Assembly: GCA_036924085.1 (NCBI GenBank)
Contig: JAVGWX010000018.1
Span: 23,536,848 to 23,600,847, forward strand
Length of the DNA: 64,000 nt
Source of the DNA: Ariolimax columbianus
Lineage: Eukaryota; Mollusca; Gastropoda; Stylommatophora; Arionidae
Direction of reading: 5' to 3'
Shown here: positions 45,641 to 56,554 of the stretch, one piece after another
Position numbering within the stretch: the stretch's first letter is position 1
How the letters are laid out: the number at the start of each line of letters is the position of its first letter
The notes under the pieces: generated by a model
The model's database searches: none
What the model was told of the DNA's origin: nothing
The model's input: only the letters and a program-made list of their open reading frames with translations
Position numbers and translations under genes: made by a program

Positions 45641-45899
45641 TAAGAAGAGAGAGGCTGCTCCCAGAGATACTGTGGGATGTGTTCGGTTCTCAGCTGAAAA
45701 AGGATGCTCTGATCCTTCCTTGCGAGTTAAATGGTACTGTTATTTTCATTGGGACTTGTCATTTGTCTGTAGACCTCCATTTGCTGAAGAGTATAGGATT
45801 GTATGTCCCGCACAATTTTGACGGTTCACACTGACCTAATAGAAGTTGTTCAAGCGAAGATCTGATACATGATATAAAGAGAGCTAATACGATAGCAAA

Positions 45900-46640
45900 G
45901 CAATGGGGATATGTTCATGAGCTCCCTTGAACACATGCAATAAATATTATTGTATAAGCTCACTGTAACATATGCAACATAAATAAATATATAAGCTCCT
46001 TTTAACATATTCAAAATATATACATGTATAAGGTCCCTTTAACATATGCAAAATATATACATGTATAAGCTGCCTTTAACATATGCAAATTATATACATG
46101 TATAAGCTCCCTTTAACATATGCAAAATATATACATGTGTAAGCTCCCTTTAACATATGCAAAATATATACATGTATAAGCTCCCTTTAACATATGCAAA
46201 ATATATACATGTGTAAGCTCCCTTTAACATATGCAAAATATATACATGTATAAGCTCCCTTTAACATATGCAAAATATATACATGTATAAGCTGTCTTTA
46301 ACATATGCAAAATATATACATGTATAAGCTCCCTTTAACATATGCAAAATATATACATGTGTAAGCTCCCTTTAACATATGCAAAATATATACATGTATA
46401 AGCTCCCTTTAACATATGCAAAATATATACATGTATAAGCTGCCTTTAACATATGCAAAATATATACATGTATAAGGTCCCTTTAAGATATGCAAAATAT
46501 ATACAAGTATAAGCTCCCTTTAACATGTGCAAAATATATACATGTATAAGCCTTTAACATATGCAAAATATATACATGTATAAGGTCCCTTTAAGATATG
46601 TAAAATATATACATGTATAAGCTCATTTTAACACATTAAG
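45900..46640. repeat. 37-bp minisatellite, about 20 units
   Basis: Units of ATGCAAAATATATACATGTA and TAAGCTCCCTTTAACAT. The core TATACATGTATA is a perfect 12-bp palindrome repeated every 37 bp. Confidence 0.93.
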
Positions 46641-47580
46641 AGACAAATATGCATAAGATCCATTAAAACATGCAGCAGTTATAAATGTATAAGCTATCTG
46701 TAATTTAACATGTGCAGCAGATATACAATTAGGTGTACATGAGTGTGCGTGTCTGTGGGTGTACATTTGTGCGAATATGATGACATCTACCAGGACATCT
46801 CGTCAGCGTCAGGTGTAGCAGAGACCAGGTTTTCACTGGAGTTATTCTATCTAGAATGTCACCACATGTATCCACATCATTCATGACCACAAACAGCAAA
46901 TAACATCGCACGCAGCATGTAGCTTATTTTTTATGTTATACTCATACAACAACTATTAAAGTGAGTTCAATGAGATTACAAACAACACAAGAAATACAAC
47001 TTAACTAAATAGATACGCGGAGTTTACAAGCATAAGCTATTGCATGTTGATCCAGACTACCCCAACCCATTTCTAGCCGCACATTCCCCTCCCCTTATCT
47101 GCACCCTCAACACACTCTCAAAAACTCGTCTTCACTATCGTATTCCGTGCATTCACTCGCACTCAGATTCATTCAGGCGAGTGATCTAGACATTGTACAT
47201 TCAATCTATTCAACGTATACTCACATGTATCAGTCTCACATCAATCTGCGTATACACACTCTCTGGAACATACATCGTTCCCTCGGTGTCTTTCACACAC
47301 ACACTACACATCCAGATCTCTGCTAAGCGACCTGTACACTCGTGTAACCATTCAGAACATACATCGTTCACAAGGTGTCCTGTACGTACAACACACATTC
47401 AGATATTTCTAGATACAGGGCGCCCGACACACACCCTATAGAACGACTGGCCAAAACTCAAAGGCGTATGCTGGTTGAGCCACCCTGTATTCCATTCTAT
47501 CTCACTAACATTCGTCAAACAGCCTATCAATCGGTCTTCTATCAAGTCGGCGAGCTAAAAGCACTCCTAGCTAAATTATG
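46641..47580. other. No recognised gene
   Basis: Unique DNA with CACACA/ACATAC-rich stretches at 47200-47420. No motif recognised. Confidence 0.35.
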
Positions 47581-47581
<1 letters not shown>

Positions 47582-47616
<35 letters not shown>

Positions 47617-47640
47617 TCTCTATCTATCTTTCTTTCTGTT
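47582..47640. repeat. (TC)n microsatellite
   Basis: TCTCTC run with minor interruptions. Confidence 0.95.
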
Positions 47641-47644
47641 ACAC

Positions 47645-47900
47645 AGGCACCATATACTGGTCAAGACCACTATCTCTCTTGCATGTATCGTTCTCTGGAA
47701 ACAGGCTGTTTTCAAGGCAGTCTGGCTGGCGAGATGTGGATCGAAGTGATTTCCGTAGGAGCGAATGCCACTCAGATGAAGCCAAGCACAGCACAACCAC
47801 GCGCACCTTCACCAGCACTCTCGGTATGTGAGGAAAGCTACTACAACCCGCCACTTAACGCCCATTTCTACGTGGACTTCAAACAGGCATGCTGCTAATA
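47645..47900 (+). mobile_element. Family B element, truncated at both ends
   Basis: CACCATATACTGGTCAAGAC, GGAAACAGGCTGTTTTCAAG, GAGGAAAGCTACTACAACCC, GCCACTTAACG. It ends without a (CAA)n tail. Confidence 0.78.
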
Positions 47901-47934
47901 TCTGTTGCTAGGTAGCCGAAGGCTATCCGTAGTA

Positions 47935-48050
47935 GGCCTTTTAAACGTACAAATAATGTAAAGGTACAAATAATTTAAAGGTACAAATAATTTTAATGTA
48001 CACATAATTTTAATGTTCAAATAATTTAAATTTACAAATAATTTCGGTAG
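47935..48050. repeat. 17-bp AT-rich tandem repeat
   Basis: About six units of AAAGGTACAAATAATTT with substitutions. Confidence 0.82.
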
Positions 48051-48054
48051 ATTT

Positions 48055-48285
48055 ATAACTAGAACTAGCCGTTAAGGGTACTCTTTTCGATTTCTAACTT
48101 TTAACGTACTCAACACTGAACACGAGAGTCCGATCTCACTAACCCCACATCGCCGACATTTTTACCAGAAGATTCACGTGACAAAATCCCAGTTTCCACC
48201 ATGGTTCGAACTCGCGACCTGCAGAACCCGAGGCGGACACCTTACCTCGAGCCCACTGAGCGCAAAAAAGAGTAAACTTACAGCT
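48055..48285 (-). mobile_element. SINE-G (tRNA-like head)
   Basis: Minus strand: tRNA-like head (about 48275-48200) with GTGGGCTCGAGGTAAGG and a B-box-like GAGTTCGAACC, then the body shared with 32240-32440 (GATCGGACTCTCGTGTTCAG, GAAATCGAAAAGAGTACCC). The 3' end runs into AT-rich DNA. Confidence 0.72.
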
Positions 48286-48639
48286 CACTGTAAGCCACAC
48301 TCACTCTCTGGGAGTAGCCCTTAGTGAAGATGAGTTGTTAAGCGGTTGAGCCCAAGCCATAATTATTCCAGTGAATGATAAGAGGGAGATTCCCCTTTGG
48401 TTATAACAAGATTGACGATTGCCCTTGCGCTTGAACATTATACATGTGGACAACGGTTGTATCTTTCAGTTCCTGTTGTAGGTGACACGTAAATAATGTG
48501 AAGGGAATGAACCCTTTAAACTATTTAGTAATTCTCCAGGTTATGTCCCTTGTCATGCTTCAAAACAAATAAAGTTTGAAATTGTTTCACTCTTTTAGCG
48601 CTTCAAAGAGGAGAGAATAGTCCGATTAGACTAAATATG
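48286..48639. other. No recognised gene
   Basis: Nothing recognised. Confidence 0.35.
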
Positions 48640-49035
48640 CTGATCCGACTACGTAAGTCAGGGTTAGGTGAAGCATACTGATCCGACTATGTCAGGGTTA
48701 GGTGAAACATGCTGACCAGATTACGTTAGCCAGGCTCATGTCAAAACATACTAATTAGACTATGTTAGTCAGTGTCAAGCAAAACATACTGATTAAGACC
48801 CCCATCTCACTTCCAAGAAGTTCTTCCGGAAACAGGTTCTTTCATGGCAGTCAGGCGAACGATGTGACGATCGATAATGTGATCGTTATAGTGATGAACA
48901 CACAGAGGAGTCTCAAACTGCACTACAGCCAGATGAACTCCGGTCCATCTTCTCAAATATGCATCAGGATGTGAGTGGAGCCATAGAAACCCACCATGAA
49001 AGATAGTCGCCAAGTACGAATGGCATTAAACAACA
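48640..49035 (+). mobile_element. Family B element with four 5' sub-repeats
   Basis: Four diverged copies of the 37-bp 5' unit (48640-48790), then GGAAACAGGTTCTTTCATGG, AGTCAGGCGAACGATGTGA and a tail AACAACAAAAAC at 49029. This shows that short 5' tandem runs are a feature of the family and that 52060 is an extreme case. Confidence 0.8.
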
Positions 49036-49267
49036 AAAACAGCCATTTCTAGCGTAAACAGTAACTGAAATGTTGATAGAACAAAGATATGACCATTTCT
49101 ATCTTTTACACAGTTTGCGAGGATTATCATACCACATCAGCTACACAATCAGCTTTGCAGTTGTGATATCTTTAGCTTTCATGATAAGCTTAACAATATA
49201 AATTAACGCTTGTCGAAAATGAAATAATAGAGACTTCAGCACATTAAGTTATACATGTAGCTTGGGA
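49036..49267. other. No recognised feature
   Basis: AT-rich unique DNA. Confidence 0.3.
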
Positions 49268-49665
49268 ACTTATTCACCTTTCTAATCGTGTTTACTTACT
49301 CTCAGCTCGATCAAATAATATTCTTATTAATAACTGTAGCTCTACCTCTCTTAGTGTTATTGTTAGAAACTTATTCACCTTTCTAATCGTGTTTACTTAC
49401 TCTCAGCTCGATCAAATAATATTCTTATTAATAACTGTAGCTCTACCTCTCTTAGTGTTATTGTTAGAAACTTATTCACCTTTCTAATCGTGTTTACTTA
49501 CTCTCAGCTCTATCAAATGATATTCTTATTAATAACTGTAGCTCTACCTCTCTTAGTGTTATTGTTAGAAACTTATTCACCTTTCTAATCGTGTTTACTT
49601 ACTCTCAGCTCTATCAAATGATATTCTTATTAATAACTGTAGCTCTACCTCGCTTAGTGTTATTG
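49268..49665. repeat. 101-bp tandem repeat, 4 units
   Basis: Four near-identical units starting ACTTATTCACCTTTCTAATC; units 1-2 have GCTCGATCAAATAAT and 3-4 GCTCTATCAAATGAT. Recent duplication of unit pairs is likely. Confidence 0.95.
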
Positions 49666-49844
49666 AAGGAAATGTGGCGAATACGGGAGTTCGTCACCCC
49701 ACCTCATAAAAAAAACTGAGGCCTAGTACAGTGAAGTCTGTAACACTTCAACCTCGACAGCAGTGAGTGCTAATTAACAGTCATATAACAATATACATTT
49801 TTCTTTCTATCTTTTTCTGTTCTTCCTCTTGTCTCTCGTTGTCT

Positions 49845-49935
49845 CTCTCTCCCTCTTTCTCTCTCTCTCTCTCACTGTCTCCCTCTCTCCCTCCCTTTAC
49901 TCTCTCTCACTCTCTCTCTCTCTCTCTACTTTGGT
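49845..49935. repeat. (TC)n microsatellite
   Basis: CT-rich run with a few A and G interruptions. Confidence 0.95.
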
Positions 49936-50044
49936 GTTCTTGTTTCTCTGTACTCCCAACAATCAATGCTGACTACCAACTAATGTGTGACAAATATGAA
50001 CTGCTGTGATCGTATAAGACTATCCAATGTACGCCGCCCATTAC

Positions 50045-50455
50045 TTACTTACTTACTTACTTAGTCGCTCCTCTTCTACCGTGAGGTGTAGAGGTTTGCC
50101 AAAGAGAACGCCACACTGCTCTATCCGCCGTCTTTTTCCTGGCCTCTTTCCAATCCAGCCCTCTATCACTTAGGGACTGTCGTATGTTGTCTTCCCAACG
50201 TACTTTGGGACGTCCTCGGGGTCTGCGTCCTTGACTTTTGATCTCCCATGACCGCTTTGGTATCCGATCTTCTTCCATTCTACAGACATGGCCAAACCAC
50301 TGTAGTTGGGACTGCTCCACTCGTGTCTGCAGGGGTTGAACTTCAAGATTGCTACGTATTGTCTGGTTACGGATCTTGTCCCTTTTCGTCACCTGAACCG
50401 CCTTTCTTAGGTACCTCATTTCTGAAGTATGCCGCCCATTGCTAGTTAAAAACAT
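50045..50455 (-). pseudogene. LINE RT C-terminus, open frame of 132 codons
   Basis: Minus frame 50455-50057 reads EMRYLRKAVQVTKRDKIRNQ, RVEQSQLQWFGHVCRMEEDR, GRRPRGRPKVRWEDNIRQSL and a KKTADRAVWRSL end before the stop. These are the ordered RWFGHV, GRPRGRP and ADR-WR blocks of a non-LTR RT C-terminus. The frame is intact, so the fragment is fairly young but heavily 5'-truncated. (TTAC)n at 50042-50061 is at its 3' end. Confidence 0.82.
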
Positions 50456-50651
50456 CCAGAATTCACAGACTTAGTTGACGATCGCAAAGTTTTCTTCAAT
50501 TTAGATTTGAGTGGGCTGTAAGGAAAATTTACCCTCACAAAAGTTATAAAAGTGGACGCCAGGTATAAAGAGGTTGAAGAGCACTGTTCTAGAATCTCTG
50601 TAACGAGACTTTCTGGTTTCCTCTCTCTTCTTACCTCACTCTGTTTCATTT

Positions 50652-50931
50652 TTTTTATTTTTTATTTTTTTTATAATTTTTTTTTTGCGTTCGCCTTATT
50701 GCTCTAATCCCCAAAGCGGTGTGCGTTGCACTGTGGTTTTTATTTTGCGCCTGTCGGCCCAGTGCATCCGACTTCAGCATTCATTTTATGTAAAGGTCTG
50801 CTTCCTCCTGCATTTTCTAAGGGTTTGGTTCTCCGGGTTAACGGCCGATGCTGTGATGGGGATCGAACCCAACACCTTCCGGTTGTGAGCCGTGTCACTA
50901 AACCACTAGGCCACGCCGTCCCCTTCTCTTT
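50652..50931 (-). mobile_element. SINE-A copy 3
   Basis: Minus strand: GGGGACGGCGTGGCCTAGTG head, B box GGGTTCGATCCCC, full body, then a long A/T-rich tail (T runs at 50650-50686). The 11-bp direct repeat CTGTTTCATTT at 50641-50651 and 50932-50942 is a clear target-site duplication. Confidence 0.93.
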
Positions 50932-50949
50932 CTGTTTCATTTGACTCTG

Positions 50950-51190
50950 TACAACAATCACACTCTTACACAACTTTCATACGCTCCCTCAGGGTGAGGC
51001 CCTTCTATTGCACTTTGGTTTGGCTGGCTTCTGAGAGAGCACATACCTAGCATGGGTACATACAGACGCACACATATATCCAAGCTCTGGTTTATGCGTC
51101 TTAATATCGCCCAGTTGACTACGGTCTGGGGTGGAATAGGCGCGCCTCCGCCAGTAGAAACTAGTGAGGCAAACACATAAAATGAATATA
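50950..51190 (+). mobile_element. Family E element
   Basis: Plus-strand copy: CACACTCTTACACAACTTTC, CATTGCACT-like block, TTTATGCGTCTTAATATCGC, TCCGCCAGTAGAAACTAGTG, AGGCAAACACATAAAATG. The tail is A-rich. Confidence 0.8.
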
Positions 51191-51730
51191 ATAAAAATTC
51201 TAGAACCTCATCCTTGACGGCAGTGACGGATATCCGCACTCAATTTTAGATATGTTCTGTTCTATTTCACTCAGTTCTTACTTCAGTTCTAGTTTACTTT
51301 GTCCCAACTTGAGGTAATTTCAGAAATTATCCATTATATTTCCCATCTTCTTTCTGATTACCAAGCACAAATAGAAACCTCAGAAAAATAGCTACAGGAA
51401 CAAATCAACAATATTAATGAGATATGTACGTATTACTGTAGGAAAATAAACATACAGAAACCTGAAGTTATAACGATTGCAAGAAATTAAATAGAAACAG
51501 CAATATTCATACAAAACCAACAAATTGAACAGGTGAAAATTTCGCGTAGCAGCATAATCTCAGACTATGGCAAAGACCACACTAAAATCTAAAACAGATA
51601 TAATAAAGAAAGTTAAATCATTGGACAACTGTTCCCGCTATTATTATGTAAACACATGACAATGGATATAAAAAGAAAACTATTCAAGACGATTTTCTTA
51701 CCCACATTGTCAGGATTGAACATTAACAAA

Positions 51731-51898
51731 TATAGATGAAAGAAACTTCTTAACAATAGAGATGAAAGAAACTTCTTAACAATAGAGATGAAAGAAACTT
51801 CTTAACAATAGAGATGAAAGAAACTTCTTAACAATAGAGATGAAAGAAACTTCTTAACAATAGAGATGAAAGAAACTTCTTAACAATAGAGATGAAAT
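51731..51898 (+). repeat. 26-bp minisatellite inside LINE RT, about 6 units
   Basis: Units of ATAGAGATGAAAGAAACTTC plus TTAACA. The unit equals the codons for DERNFLTIEMK, where GATGAAA occurs twice 26 bp apart. Slippage between these short repeats explains the array. Copies are near-identical. Confidence 0.9.
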
Positions 51899-52059
51899 AC
51901 CCGTTGAGAATGCTTCGAGTAAGAAGAATGGATAGAATCAGAAACGAAGATATTAAAAGACAAGTAGGTACAACACCAGTGCTAGACCTCATCAAGAGAC
52001 AGCAAACCGAATGATTGAGCCATGTGACACGTCAAACACCAGCTAGTGTCCCTCAGAAA

Positions 52060-53367
52060 GGGAAGGAAGGCTAACGTCTGGTCAGATAAAACATACTGAT
52101 AAGACACGTTAGTCAGGGTCAGACAAAACAAACTGATCAGACACGTTAGTCAGGGTCAGACAAAACAAACTGATCAGACATGTTAGTCAGGGTCAGACAA
52201 AACATACTGATCAGACATGTTAGTCAGGGTCAGACAAAACATACTGATCAGACATGCTAGTCAGGTTCAGACAAAACAAACTGATCAGACACGTTAGTCA
52301 GGGTCAGGCAAAACATACTGATCAGACATGTTAGTCAGGTTCAGACAAAACAAACTGATCAGACACGTTAGTCAGGGTCAGGCAAAACAAACTGATCAGA
52401 CACGTTAGTCAGGGTCAGACAAAACAAACTGATCAGACACGTTAGTCAGGGTCAGACAAAACATACTGATCACACATGTTAGTCAGGGTCAGACAAAACA
52501 AACTGATCAGACACGTTAGTCAGGGTCAGACAAAACATACTGATCAGACATGTTAGTCAGGGTCAGACAAAACAAACTGATCAGATATGTTAGTCAGGGT
52601 CAGACAAAACAAACTGATCAGACATATTAGTCAGGGTCAGACAAAACATACTGATCAGACATGTTAGTCAGGGTCAGACAAAACATACTGATCAGACATG
52701 TTAGTCAGGGTCAGACAAAACATACTGATCAGACATGTTAGTCAGGGTCAGACAAAACATACTGATAAGACATGTTAGTCAGGGTCAGACAAAACATACT
52801 GATCAGACATGTTAGTCAGGGTCAGACAAAACATACTGATCAGACATGTTAGTCAGGGTCAGGCAAAACATACTGGTCAGACATGTTAGTCAGGGTCAGG
52901 CAAAACATGCTGATCAGACATGTTAGTCAGGGTCAGGAAAAACATGCTGATCAGACATGTTAGTCAGGGTCAGGCAAAACATACTGATCAGACATGTTAG
53001 TCAGGGTCAGGCAAAACATGCTGATCAGACATGTTAGTCAGGGTCAGGCAAAACATGCTGATCAGACATGTTAGTCAGGGTCAGGCGAAACATAACTGGC
53101 CAAGACCCTCACCTCGGCTTCGTCGTAGCTTATCCTGGAAACAGGCTGTATTTATTGCAGCCTGGTTAAGTGAGAGGTCAATGTGATCCCCGTAGCAGTA
53201 AACGACACGCAGATGAAGCAAAGAATAGTACAACCGCATGGAAAACTCAGGTCCACCTTCATCGGCACGATCGGGATGCCAGGAAAGCTACGACAACCCG
53301 CCAATTAACGTCATTTTCATGGCGCACAAAAGAGTAACATACTCATTGTGGGCAATCAACAACAACA
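52060..53367 (+). mobile_element. Family B element, complete, with target-site duplication
   Basis: Flanked by the 11-bp direct repeat TCCCTCAGAAA (52049-52059 and 53368-53378), so both ends are defined: 5' GGGAAGGAAGGCTAACGTC, 3' ATCAACAACAACA. It consists of about 28 copies of a 37-bp unit (52070-53095) and a 270-bp unique body (GGAAACAGGCTG, CCTGGTTAAGTGAG, GTGATCCCCGTAGCAG, AGGAAAGCTACGACAACCC, CATTGTGGGCAA). It has no coding capacity. A (CAA)n tail and an 11-bp duplication fit LINE-dependent mobilisation; I see no convincing A/B boxes. Confidence 0.88.
52070..53095 (+). repeat. 37-bp minisatellite, about 28 units, 5' part of family B
   Basis: Units of CAGACATGTTAGTCAGGGTC and AGACAAAACATACTGAT. 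CACGTTAGT/AACAAACT variants cluster at the left, GGCAAAACATGCT variants at the right. Confidence 0.95.
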
Positions 53368-53600
53368 TCCCTCAGAAAACAATGCTATACAGATACAATG
53401 GATATAAAGCCAAGGGCCGACCACGTAAATAATGGATAGCATAAATTACAGAGGCCTTAAAGCTCCTCACGTACGAAGCACATTCTAGGGCCCGGTCAAG
53501 AAACCTCTTCATAACCTGACGCCGAAAGACACAAGCAGAAAAAGCGAAAAGAAAGACAGAAGACACATTCCAATTTTGTCTGTCCTTCATTCAATCTCTG

Positions 53601-53969
53601 TGAAAACGAATGTTATTGCCAATAAAATAACCCAACGGGCGTACCAACTCATGTACCCAATTTCCAACTCGATTATACTGATCCCCTTGACTGCCTCGAC
53701 ACTTTTCATCGATCCATAGACCTGAGGACATCCAATGTAAAATAGATTGAAGGCTCATGCCCTCAATGTGCCCCCGAACGATAGTTATTAAAAGAGGGAG
53801 GCACTACTGCTCTCTTTAAGCGGCCTATTTTGACAGAGAGGAGGCAAAACAAAACTCAAGAAATAGAAACGTATCTTAATAATATCTTGCCATGTGTTCT
53901 GGTTTGAGCAAGGTGGCACCACCAACATTTGCGTCCTTGCAGGCTACGAAGGTTACTTAAAAGGTAACT
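53601..53969. other. No recognised gene
   Basis: Nothing recognised. Confidence 0.35.
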
Positions 53970-55770
53970 TTAGGAGTGGTAATAGTTGTCCCATTCAGCC
54001 ATTACTAATATTAGTACCCTTGTCATGAATGGTTGCAAATAGTTAGCCCTATCAGTCATTTCTGACTACAGTAGCCCCTTTCCTTAATGGATGATTGCAG
54101 CAGTCCCTTTCAATAATGGCTGACTATAGTAGCACATTTCATTAATGGCTGACTATAGTAGCACATTTCATTAATGGCTGACTATAGTAGCACATTTCAT
54201 TAATGGCTGACTATAGTAGCACATTTCATTAATGGCTGACTATAGTAGCACATTTCATTAATGGATGACTATAGTAGCACATTTCATTAATGGATGACTA
54301 TAGTAGCACATTTCATTAATGGATGACTATAGTAGCACATTTCATTAATGGATGACTATAGTAGCACATTTCATTAATGGCTGACTATAGTAGCACATTT
54401 AATTAATGGATGACTATAGTAGCACATTTAATGACTGACTATAGTAGCACATTTCATTAATGGATGACTATAGTAGCACATTTAATTAATGCTGACTATA
54501 GTAGCCCATTTAATGACTGACTATAGTAGCACACTTCATTAATGGCTGACTATAGTAGCACATTTAATGGCTGACTATAGTAGCACATTTAATTAATGGC
54601 TGACTTTAGTAGCACATTTAATGGCTGACTATAGTAGCACATTTCCTTAATGACTGACTATAGTAACACATTTCATTAATGACTGACTATAGTAGCACAT
54701 TTCATTTATGGCTGACTATAGTAGCGCATTTAATTAATGGCTAACTATAGTAGCACATTTAATTAATGACTGACTATAGTAGAACATTTCATTAATGGCT
54801 GACTATAGTAGCACATTTAATTAATGCTGACTATAGTAGCACATTTAATGACTGACTATAGTAGCACAATTAATTAATGTCTGACTATAGTAGCACATTT
54901 AATGGCTGACTATAGTAGCACATTTAATTAATGGCTGACTATAGTAGCACATTTAATTAATGGCTGACTATAGTAGCACATTTAATGGCTGACTATAGTA
55001 GCACATTTAATTAATGGCTGACTATAGTAGCACATTTAATGGCTGACTATAGTAGCACCTTTAATGGCTGACTATAGTAGCACATTTAATGGCTGACTAT
55101 ATTAGCACATTTAATGGCTGACTACATTAGCACATTTAATGGCTGACTATAGAAGCACATTTAATGGCTGACTATAGTAGCGCATTTAATTAATGGCTGA
55201 CTATAGTAGCACATTTAATTAATGGCTGACTATAGTAGCACATTTAATGGCTGACTATAGTAGCACATTTAATTAATGCTGACTATAGTAGCACATTTAA
55301 TGACTGACTATAGTAGCACATTTAATTAATGTCTCACTATAGTAGCCCATTTAATGGCTGACTATAGTAGCACATTTAATTAATGGCTGACTATAGTAGC
55401 ACATTTAATGGCTGACTATAGTAGCACCTTTAATGGCTGACTTTAGTAGCACATTTAATGGCTGACTATAGTAGCACATTTAATGGCTGACTATATTAGC
55501 ACATTTAATGGCTGACTATAGTAGCACATTTAATGGCTGACTATAGTAGCGCATTTAATGGCTGACTATAGTAACACATTTAATGGCTGACTAAAGTAGC
55601 ACATTTAATGGCTGACTATAGTAGCACATTTAATTAATGACTGACTATAGTAGCACATTTAATGGCTGACTATAGTAGCGCATTTCATTAATGGCTGACT
55701 ATAGTAGCATATTTAATGACTGACTATAGTAGCCCATTTAATTAATGACCGTCTATCGTAGCCCCTTCCA
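53970..55770. repeat. 25/29-bp minisatellite, about 65 units
   Basis: Two unit lengths: TGACTATAGTAGCACATTTAAT plus GGC (25 bp), and the same with an extra TTAA (29 bp). The edges (53990-54110) have the diverged form GTAGCCCCTTTC..TGAATGA, which also flanks the LINE-D on the other side (56555-56770). The centre is homogenised. Confidence 0.94.
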
Positions 55771-55784
55771 GACACGAATCACTT

Positions 55785-56545
55785 CTTCTTCTCCATCGAT
55801 AAACTGATGCTATGCTTCTAGTCCGGTGAGGTTCACGATTAACTGATGCTATGCTTCTAGTCCGGTGAGGTTCACGATCAACCGATGCTATACCTGTAGT
55901 CCGATGAGGTTCACGATCAACTGATACTGAACTTCTAGTCCGGTGAGGTTCACGATCAACTGATGATATGCTTCTAGTCCAGTGAGGTTCACGATCAACT
56001 GATACTGAACTTCTAGTCCGGTGAGGTTCACGATCAACTTATGCTATGCTTCTAGTCTGGTGAGGTTCACGAAGGAGACTGCATACCAGGTCTTCGCCGG
56101 TCCCCCACAGCTTTTCGAGCATGGTCGCTCCCCCAGGCCAGACTGCCTCTCTTTGGTCTGCATAGGTAGAGCATTCTTGCAGAATATGTTCTGGTGTTTG
56201 CTTGGGTGCTCCCCAATCGCACGTGGCAGTGTCTCTGGGACCCATTCTGTGGAGGTGGGTCTGTGAGTCTACAATGTCCCGTTCTGAGCCTGAAGATCTT
56301 TGTCTGCCCATCTATGCCAAGTTTGTTTTTGCTGTCATTTTCTGGCTTATATTCTATATGCTGGTCTCTCCATTATTTGCTCATGGATCGTTTAATGAGT
56401 GTCTTTGCTTCTTTATAGCTCTGTGGATGGGGAATCTGAGTGCTACCACTTCCGGCTATTGCGAGCTCATCTGCTTTCTCGTTTCCAGGGATCCCATAGT
56501 GGGCTGGAATCCATTGTAGGACTAAAATCTGGTTTTTGTGACAGC
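55785..56545 (-). pseudogene. LINE-D 3' end inserted in the 25/29-bp array
   Basis: Minus codons give LQWIPAHYGIPGNEKADELA (RNase H end), HPQSYKEAKTLIKRSMSK, FRLRTGHC, then (56311-56039) DTATCDWGAPKQTPEHILQE with CSTYADQREAVWPGGATMLE and LREPHQTRSIA. A TTCTTCTTCTCC tail lies at 55785. The knuckle is C-x-W in place of C-x-C. Imperfect direct repeats (CACGAATCAC near 55775, CATGAATTAC near 56548) may be the target duplication. Frameshifts make it inactive. Confidence 0.82.
55803..56075. repeat. 39-bp in-frame minisatellite at the LINE-D C-terminus, 7 units
   Basis: Units of CTGATGCTATGCTTCTAGTC and CGGTGAGGTTCACGATCAA. On the minus strand each unit encodes 13 residues (REPHRTRSIASVD). LINE-D at 42440 has the segment once. 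In the unit nearest the body a change makes TAA (near 56039), ending the frame. Confidence 0.9.
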
Positions 56546-56554
56546 AATCCATGA

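Larger units (their letters stand above)
51330..53600 (+). pseudogene. LINE RT remnant hosting a 26-bp array and a family B insertion
   Basis: Plus codons read an LQEQINNINEICTYYCRKIN block, IARN, IETAIFIQNQQIEQVKIS, TMDIKRKLFKTIFLP, then (after the 26-bp array) EMKYPLRMLRVRRMDRIRNE, DIKRQVGTTPVLDLIKRQQT. After the 1.3-kb family B insertion come YNGYKAKGRPRK and a WIA-ITEALKLL end. This is the C-terminal half of a non-LTR RT with stops and frameshifts. The EMR.L.R..R.DRIRNEDI block fits CR1/RTE-like families. Confidence 0.8.

Noticed and set aside
52070..53095. CRISPR-like array (37-bp repeats)
   Set aside because: Direct head-to-tail minisatellite without spacers, part of a dispersed element with a target duplication.
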